This document shows, one piece after another, positions 6,140 to 9,443 of a stretch of DNA of 9,443 nucleotides. Position 1 is the stretch's first letter. Every line of letters starts with the position of its first letter. Location of the stretch: positions 1-9,443 of the forward strand of contig JAEWML010000155.1 of the NCBI GenBank assembly GCA_023393155.1. Direction: 5' to 3'. The notes under the pieces are model-generated. The model worked only from the letters and a program-made list of their open reading frames with translations. It had not been told where the DNA came from and made no database searches. The position numbers and the translations under genes are program-made. The stretch is from Bacillota bacterium. GTDB taxonomy: Bacteria > Bacillota > Clostridia > Oscillospirales > Oscillospiraceae.

Positions 6140-6167
6140 AAAAAGGCGCCGCCAAAGCGGCGCCTTT
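6140..6167 (-). terminator. Rho-independent terminator between yitT-like gene and HAD gene
   Basis: A perfect 11-bp stem (6142-6152 with 6157-6167, CAAA loop on the + strand). Read on the - strand it is followed by a T-run ending at 6140. It lies about 130 nt after the stop of the YitT-family gene and directly upstream of the HAD ribosome binding site. Confidence 0.8.
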
Positions 6168-6207
6168 CGTCCGTCCCTCGTTTTTTATGAATGCCTGAGC
6201 GGCTCCG

Positions 6208-6246
6208 TTCGGGTTTTCACGGGGGCTTGTAAAAACCATGCCCGAA
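6208..6246 (-). repeat. bulged inverted repeat in the 3' untranslated region of the yitT-like gene
   Basis: TTCGGG (6208-6213) and CCCGAA (6241-6246) form an outer stem, and GGTTTT (6212-6217) and AAAACC (6232-6237) form an overlapping alternative stem. The 127 nt between the gene and its terminator otherwise hold no gene I can support. Confidence 0.3.
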
Positions 6247-6294
6247 TGCGCTTGCGCAGGAGCAGCCACCGGCCCGCCTGGTTGTATCCGATTC

Positions 6295-7182
6295 TCAGTT
6301 CCCCAGATTCCGGCGGAAGTTGCCGTCCACCTCAATGCCGGACTGAATCACGAAAAACGCGTGGGGGTCCATCGTGTGAACCGCCCGGCGCAGCTCCTCC
6401 ACCTCGTATTTAGACAGGCACACGTACAGCACGTGGACATTCTCCCCGGTATAGGCCCCTACCCCCGTCCAATAAGTGACGCCCCGTCCGAAGGACTCGG
6501 TAATATACTTTGCCAGCTCCTTCTCGTTTTGCTTGGTAAAAATCATGGCCTGAATGGAAATGTTTTGCTGGTGCAGCCGGTCCAGAATGGTGGCGGAAAA
6601 GTAATTGTAAATCACCGAGTAAATAGCGATTTCCGGGCTGAACAGGATCAGACACGCGGTGTACAGCACGGCATTGATGCCCAGACTGAACCGGCCCACG
6701 GTAATATTGCTTCCCCTGGCCGCCAGCGCCAGCCCCACCACGTCCAACCCGCCGCCGGAGCAGCCGCAGGTCAGCACGATGCCATAAGCCACGCCTGTGA
6801 TAATGCCGCCCAGAAGACAGGACGTCAGCATATCCTCTACAATGGGCGTGGTCGCCGTGGGAATCACGGAATAAAAGAGGGAGAACGCCAGCGTGCAGAT
6901 CAAGGTCCGCACCACGAATCCGCGTCCCAGCGTCTTCCAAGCAAAGAGCAGAATGGGAATGTTCAGCAGAAAATAGAGAATTCCCGCAATGTCATACTGC
7001 CCGAAGTTCATCCCCATATAATCCGTCATCAGCGTCCGGAGCAACTGGCAGAAGCCCATGACTCCGCCAGTGTACAGGTTCATCGGAACGAGAAACAAAT
7101 TCATCGCCAGCGCGGCGAGAAATTCTCCGAATACGGCACCCAGAAGACGCAGCCAGCGGTTGTGCAGCGCGGTGTAAATCAT
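6295..7182 (-). CDS. YitT-family membrane protein (DUF161 + DUF2179)
   Basis: A 295-residue protein of the usual YitT length. An N-terminal membrane domain has about five hydrophobic segments (roughly 12-33, 64-82, 90-107, 118-138, 168-190) with the motifs LVPMNLYTGGVMG (31-43) and CGCSGGGLDVVG (139-150), typical of the family. A soluble DUF2179 domain follows at about 208-287 (AMIFTKQNEKELAKYI, then GRGVTYWTGVGAYTG). The family is widespread in Firmicutes and its transport or regulatory role is not established. The start is the ATG at 7182-7180, which has AAGGAGGAG immediately upstream; the frame continues 35 codons further but that part is not membrane-like. A good promoter lies upstream, with a perfect inverted repeat around its -10. 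Confidence 0.9.
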   Translation of the reverse strand: MIYTALHNRWLRLLGAVFGEFLAALAMNLFLVPMNLYTGGVMGFCQLLRTLMTDYMGMNFGQYDIAGILYFLLNIPILLFAWKTLGRGFVVRTLICTLAFSLFYSVIPTATTPIVEDMLTSCLLGGIITGVAYGIVLTCGCSGGGLDVVGLALAARGSNITVGRFSLGINAVLYTACLILFSPEIAIYSVIYNYFSATILDRLHQQNISIQAMIFTKQNEKELAKYITESFGRGVTYWTGVGAYTGENVHVLYVCLSKYEVEELRRAVHTMDPHAFFVIQSGIEVDGNFRRNLGN

Positions 7183-7225
7183 AAGGCTCCTCCTTCTATT
7201 TCCCCGGCTCCCGGAGGAACGCGCG

Positions 7226-7273
7226 GGGTTTACGCACAACAAAGATTGTCGCAAGCCTATTATACGTAAACCC
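7226..7273. repeat. perfect 9-bp inverted repeat flanking the yitT -10 region
   Basis: GGGTTTACG (7226-7234) and CGTAAACCC (7265-7273) are exact reverse complements 30 bp apart. The right arm lies in the promoter spacer and directly abuts the TATAAT; the left arm lies in the predicted leader. A transcript starting near 7252 would contain only one arm, so this is better read as paired protein-binding half-sites than as an RNA hairpin. Confidence 0.5.
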
Positions 7274-7287
7274 AGCCAAAAGCACAA
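7259..7287 (-). promoter_or_regulatory. SigA-type promoter of the YitT-family gene
   Basis: On the - strand: TTGTGC (7287-7282), 17-bp spacer, perfect TATAAT (7264-7259). It overlaps the last codons and stop of the small Cys-rich frame upstream and gives a leader of about 70 nt. Confidence 0.65.
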
Positions 7288-7457
7288 GGGGCAAAGCCGG
7301 GAAATTCCTTACAGCGCGTGCAGGGCGCGTAGTAGTCCGCGAGAGATTCTATGCGCGCTTCACGAATTTCTGGGGCGTTCATCCAATCCGCGTGTTCAGG
7401 AAAGCGCGTCCCGCAGACCACGCCATGGCAGTACCTACACAAGATAATACGGCTCAT
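7260..7457 (-). CDS. small Cys-rich protein, resembles the C-terminal half of an HNH-type zinc domain
   Basis: A 65-residue frame with six cysteines, beginning MSRIILCRYCHG; a second pair, CTRC, lies at 46-49. Codon choice is rich in G/C at third positions, like the real genes nearby. The IILCRYCH block matches the second zinc knuckle of HNH-type domains (Leu-Cys-x-x-Cys-His). Nine residues upstream of the ATG the same frame reads GRFRGG, like the Arg/Gly stretch preceding that knuckle in HNH proteins. I therefore suspect this is the distal half of an interrupted gene whose first half is at 7488-7571. GGGAG lies about 10 nt before the ATG, so separate translation is possible. It runs in the direction of the two-component genes. 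The function is not known; the HNH resemblance is inference from motifs. Confidence 0.5.
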   Translation of the reverse strand: MSRIILCRYCHGVVCGTRFPEHADWMNAPEIREARIESLADYYAPCTRCKEFPGFAPCAFGWVYV

Positions 7458-7487
7458 CGTGTCATTGCTCCCGCCTCGGAAGCGTCC

Positions 7488-7571
7488 TTACGTGGTAAAT
7501 CCGGATGCGCCGCCGCACAGGGCGCAACGGCAGTTGTCCCGCTTGCACACGGCCTTGAGGGTTTCGTTCAA
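7488..7571 (-). pseudogene. N-terminal fragment of an HNH-like zinc-domain gene, ended by an in-frame TAA
   Basis: Starting at a TTG 4 nt after the response regulator stop, 27 codons read MNETLKAVCKRDNCRCALCG and then seven more residues before TAA (7490-7488). The pattern KRDxxRCxxCG is the classic entry to HNH-type zinc domains. The frame after the TAA continues, without shift, into the 65-residue frame at 7260-7457 that carries the matching LCxxCH knuckle, with 25 codon positions between the two knuckles (including the stop), close to normal HNH spacing. The stop falls where the HNH catalytic histidines usually lie. No good Shine-Dalgarno precedes the TTG. A pseudogene or a sequence error is more likely than a functional 27-residue peptide. 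Confidence 0.4.
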
Positions 7572-7575
7572 AAAG

Positions 7576-8394
7576 CTATAACCCGTATTCCTTAATTTTG
7601 TACTGCAATGCTCGCTCGCTGATCTCCAGCGCGCGGGCGGTTTCCCGCCGGCTGTTTTTGTTTGTCTTGAGATAAAAGGCCAACACCTGCCGTTCAATTT
7701 CCTTCATCGTCTTACAGGGGTAAATGCGGATATAATCCTCCTGCCCAAGCTCTGTGGCAGGATATTGATATTTTAAATTGAGCGCCTCCGGTCCGATTTC
7801 AGTTTCGCTGCAAAGCAATACCGCCCGCTGGACGATATTTTCACATTCCCGCACATTCCCGGGAAAATGATAGCAATTTAGCAGAGCCATGGCTTCCGGG
7901 CGAATGCCAAACACCTGTTTCCCATAGGCCGCAGCATATTTTCGGATAAAAAATGGAACCAACTCGGATAAATCCTCTTTTCGCTCCCGCAGAGGCGGCA
8001 CAGCGATATTAATAACATTAATTCGATAATATAGATCGCTGCGGAAGCGTCTGGATTCGATTTCCTGATCCAGATCCCGGTTGGTGGCGCAGATGACCCG
8101 CACGTTGACCCGCAGGTTGTCGCCCCCGATTTGCCGCACCTCCCCTTCCTGCAAAAAGCGCAGCAGCTTGGATTGCAGCCGGGGTTCCATCTCGCTGATT
8201 TCATCAAGAAAGAGCGTGCCCCCGTTGGCCTTGGAGATAATGCCCGGCTCATCTTTAACCGCCCCGGTAAACGCGCCTTTTTTATAGCCAAACAGTTCGC
8301 TTTCAAGAAGGGACTCCGGCAGGGCGGCACAATTAACGGCAATAAATGGTTTTTCTTTTCTGTTGCTTGAAAAGTGCAGCTTGTTGGCAATCAA
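7576..8394 (-). CDS. sigma54-interaction AAA+ and Fis-type HTH half of a frameshifted NtrC-family response regulator
   Basis: This 272-residue frame is the downstream half of a regulator interrupted just after its Walker A lysine. It contains the GAFTGA loop that contacts sigma54 (40-45), Walker B GGTLFLDE (58-65), the [10 protein letters not shown] arginine-finger region (116-125), the sensor-2-like GNVRECEN (normally GNVRELEN, so Cys replaces Leu) and a C-terminal Fis-type helix-turn-helix (about 230-272, with [26 protein letters not shown] split over two helices). Such proteins hydrolyse ATP to open sigma54-RNA polymerase promoters from upstream enhancers. On its own this half lacks the P-loop, so it could not work as an ATPase. 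The first codon given is the TTG at 8394; no good ribosome binding site is seen there. Joined with 8391-8906 the protein is 443 residues, a normal NtrC/AtoC length. Confidence 0.85.
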   Translation of the reverse strand: MIANKLHFSSNRKEKPFIAVNCAALPESLLESELFGYKKGAFTGAVKDEPGIISKANGGTLFLDEISEMEPRLQSKLLRFLQEGEVRQIGGDNLRVNVRVICATNRDLDQEIESRRFRSDLYYRINVINIAVPPLRERKEDLSELVPFFIRKYAAAYGKQVFGIRPEAMALLNCYHFPGNVRECENIVQRAVLLCSETEIGPEALNLKYQYPATELGQEDYIRIYPCKTMKEIERQVLAFYLKTNKNSRRETARALEISERALQYKIKEYGL

Positions 8395-8418
8395 TTCTTT
8401 CCCGTTCCGCTCTCTCCT
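8391..8418 (-). other. frameshift site in the response regulator, with slippery-type heptamer
   Basis: In the coding strand, AGGAG (8418-8414) is followed after 10 nt by GGGAAAG (8403-8397), phased G GGA AAG, then AAT TGA. A -1 slip after AAG gives GAA TTG ATT GCC, restoring the family sequence. A missing G in GGAAAGGAA gives the same result and is the simpler explanation. Confidence 0.6.
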
Positions 8419-8906
8419 GTAATCAGCACGCTGGCCTTGGTGTCTTTCACCCGGTCTATGAGATGATAAATGGCCTGCATCTGAGGGGAGATTCCGACGA
8501 GACTGTTGCGAATCACATCCTTCAGCCCCAAAATGGTCTCCTGAAGGGAAAGCTGGCTCGCCGCCTTTTCCAGCAAAAGCATCAGTTGATTAATCTGAAT
8601 CGGCTTGGTGACAAAATAGAATGCGCCGGCACGGATGGCCTCGATTGAGCTTTCAATGGAAGAGTACGCCGTCATGATGATAATTGCCGCATCCGGGTTG
8701 ATTTGCAGCATACTCCGCATGAGCGTGATACCGTTTTCCTTCCCCAGCCGCAGGTCCAGAAGGACCAGAGAGATGTGTTCCCCCTCCAAAAAACGCAGCG
8801 CCTCCGCCCCTGTTTGTGCGGTATAAACCTGATAGTCCTGTTTCAATGCAAACGAAAGGGATTTTAAGATGGGCAGTTCATCGTCTACCACCAATATTTT
8901 AACCAT
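8391..8906 (-). CDS. receiver-domain half of the frameshifted NtrC-family response regulator
   Basis: A 171-residue frame. A receiver domain fills about 1-118: acidic pair Asp8/Asp9, phosphoacceptor Asp51 in LVLLDLRLG, Thr79 in MTA and Lys101 in VTKP. The start of the AAA+ domain follows, to the P-loop GESGTGK (164-170), then Asn and TGA. The family continues GESGTGKE; inserting one base after AAG, or slipping back one base, gives Lys-Glu-Leu-Ile-Ala-Asn-Lys and joins directly to the frame 7576-8394. The kinase gene lies just upstream on the same strand, 92 nt away, so this is the response regulator of a two-component pair. The ATG at 8906-8904 has AAGGA about 10 nt upstream. If the frameshift is real, the product is a receiver with an incomplete output domain. 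Confidence 0.88.
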   Translation of the reverse strand: MVKILVVDDELPILKSLSFALKQDYQVYTAQTGAEALRFLEGEHISLVLLDLRLGKENGITLMRSMLQINPDAAIIIMTAYSSIESSIEAIRAGAFYFVTKPIQINQLMLLLEKAASQLSLQETILGLKDVIRNSLVGISPQMQAIYHLIDRVKDTKASVLITGESGTGKN

Positions 8907-8998
8907 TTGTAACCGTTCCTTTCCGCCGCGCGATCAGACAAACGCGCTATGGCGCAGCTTACCGCAATTGTGAGAGGCGCTTTCAAATCGCACTTGCA

Positions 8999-9443
8999 TT
9001 ACGGTGTTGCAGGTGTTTGCCGCAAGACGGACAGCCGAATCATCATACCGCCCGCTTGATTGCATGCGAACACGCATCCGCCGTTTTCTTCCGCCATCTG
9101 GCGGACAATAAAAAGGCCCAGCCCGTTTCCGCTCTGCTTGGTGGTATAAAACGGGTCGAAAAGATAGGGAAGCCTTTCTTCGTCGGAGCCGCCGCCATTG
9201 TCAAAAAACTCAATGACCACCATGCCGCCATCGGCGGCAGCGTGAATTATAATTCGCGGGTCGCCAACCCCTTCCAGCGCATCAATGCTGTTAATCAGAA
9301 TATTCAGAAGAATTTGCCGAGAATTTTGATACCAGCGTTGCTGAAATCAATGTCTCCACAGGAAAAACGCTTAGTGGGTTGGATATTATAAAAAATGTTA
9401 CGGCAATTTTGTTTTGCATGGCGTTTGGCACAATGGTTGCCAA
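8999..9443 (-). pseudogene. sensor histidine kinase, C-terminal catalytic part, apparently frameshifted, 5' end outside window
   Basis: From 9346 to the TAA at 9001-8999 the frame encodes a HATPase_c domain: N-box QILLNILINSIDALEG, G1 box DNGGGSDEE, F box LFDPFYTTK and G2 box GNGLGLFIV. This is the ATP-binding part of a sensor kinase that would phosphorylate the response regulator encoded 92 nt downstream. A TGA at 9349-9347 closes this frame upstream. Another frame is open from the window edge and reads CRNIFYNIQPTKRF, then GDIDFSNAGIK, which suits the linker before an N-box. Adding one A to the AAAA run at 9327-9324 joins the two as GIKNSRQILLNI. A single-base deletion in a homopolymer is therefore likely. 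Sensor domains and the phosphorylated His lie outside the window. Confidence 0.75.

Noticed and set aside
6135..6335. 66-codon - strand frame spanning the yitT 3' end and its terminator
   Set aside because: It runs through the end of yitT and the terminator hairpin, and its Ala/Gly-rich end is simply the translated stem.
6238..7269. 343-codon open frame on the + strand across the yitT-like gene
   Set aside because: Its product is His/Gln/Arg-rich without motifs and is antisense to a well-supported YitT protein.
8934..8999. 21-codon frame whose ATG overlaps the kinase stop (TAATG), between kinase and regulator
   Set aside because: The overlap hints at coupling, but there is no Shine-Dalgarno, no recognisable sequence and the length is too short to support a gene.

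Overview
The window looks like a chromosomal segment of a GC-rich Clostridia bacterium, most likely an endospore former of the Oscillospiraceae/Oscillibacter type. That placement is inferred from gene content and protein style; no marker gene is present. Its core is the conserved sporulation and cell-division neighbourhood known from Bacillus subtilis as yabM-yabN(mazG)-yabO-yabP-yabQ-divIC-yabR.

Left part (1-5260, all + strand): the C-terminal end of a zinc-ribbon protein and a terminator; a SpoVB/YabM-type MOP flippase; a two-domain MazG pyrophosphohydrolase without the methylase domain of B. subtilis YabN; an HU protein with its own terminator, inserted between mazG and yabO; RqcP/YabO (S4 domain, ribosome quality control); YabP and YabQ (sporulation) behind a good SigE-like promoter; DivIC/FtsB (divisome); and YabR (S1 domain) followed by a terminator. 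The cluster mixes mother-cell sporulation genes with growth genes, and internal promoter candidates fit that division of labour.

Middle (5260-7290): about 215 bp without a protein gene, holding an inverted repeat, a promoter-like pair and a strong + strand terminator that no recognised gene explains. Then, on the - strand, come a HAD phosphatase/phosphomutase-like gene and a YitT-family membrane protein. A perfect 9-bp inverted repeat straddles the yitT promoter.

Right part (7260-9443, all - strand): a histidine kinase cut by the window edge, its sigma54-dependent NtrC-type response regulator, and a small Cys-rich HNH-like reading frame. All three carry a lesion: an apparent single-base deletion in the kinase, one in the regulator exactly after the Walker A lysine, and an in-frame TAA in the HNH-like frame. 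The simplest reading is a decaying locus or local sequence errors. The regulator lesion happens to sit on a GGGAAAG heptamer in the right phase for -1 frameshifting, with a Shine-Dalgarno-like AGGAG 10 nt upstream, so recoding should be tested before it is dismissed. I see no CRISPR array, transposase, tRNA or rRNA, and no clearly new multi-gene system.
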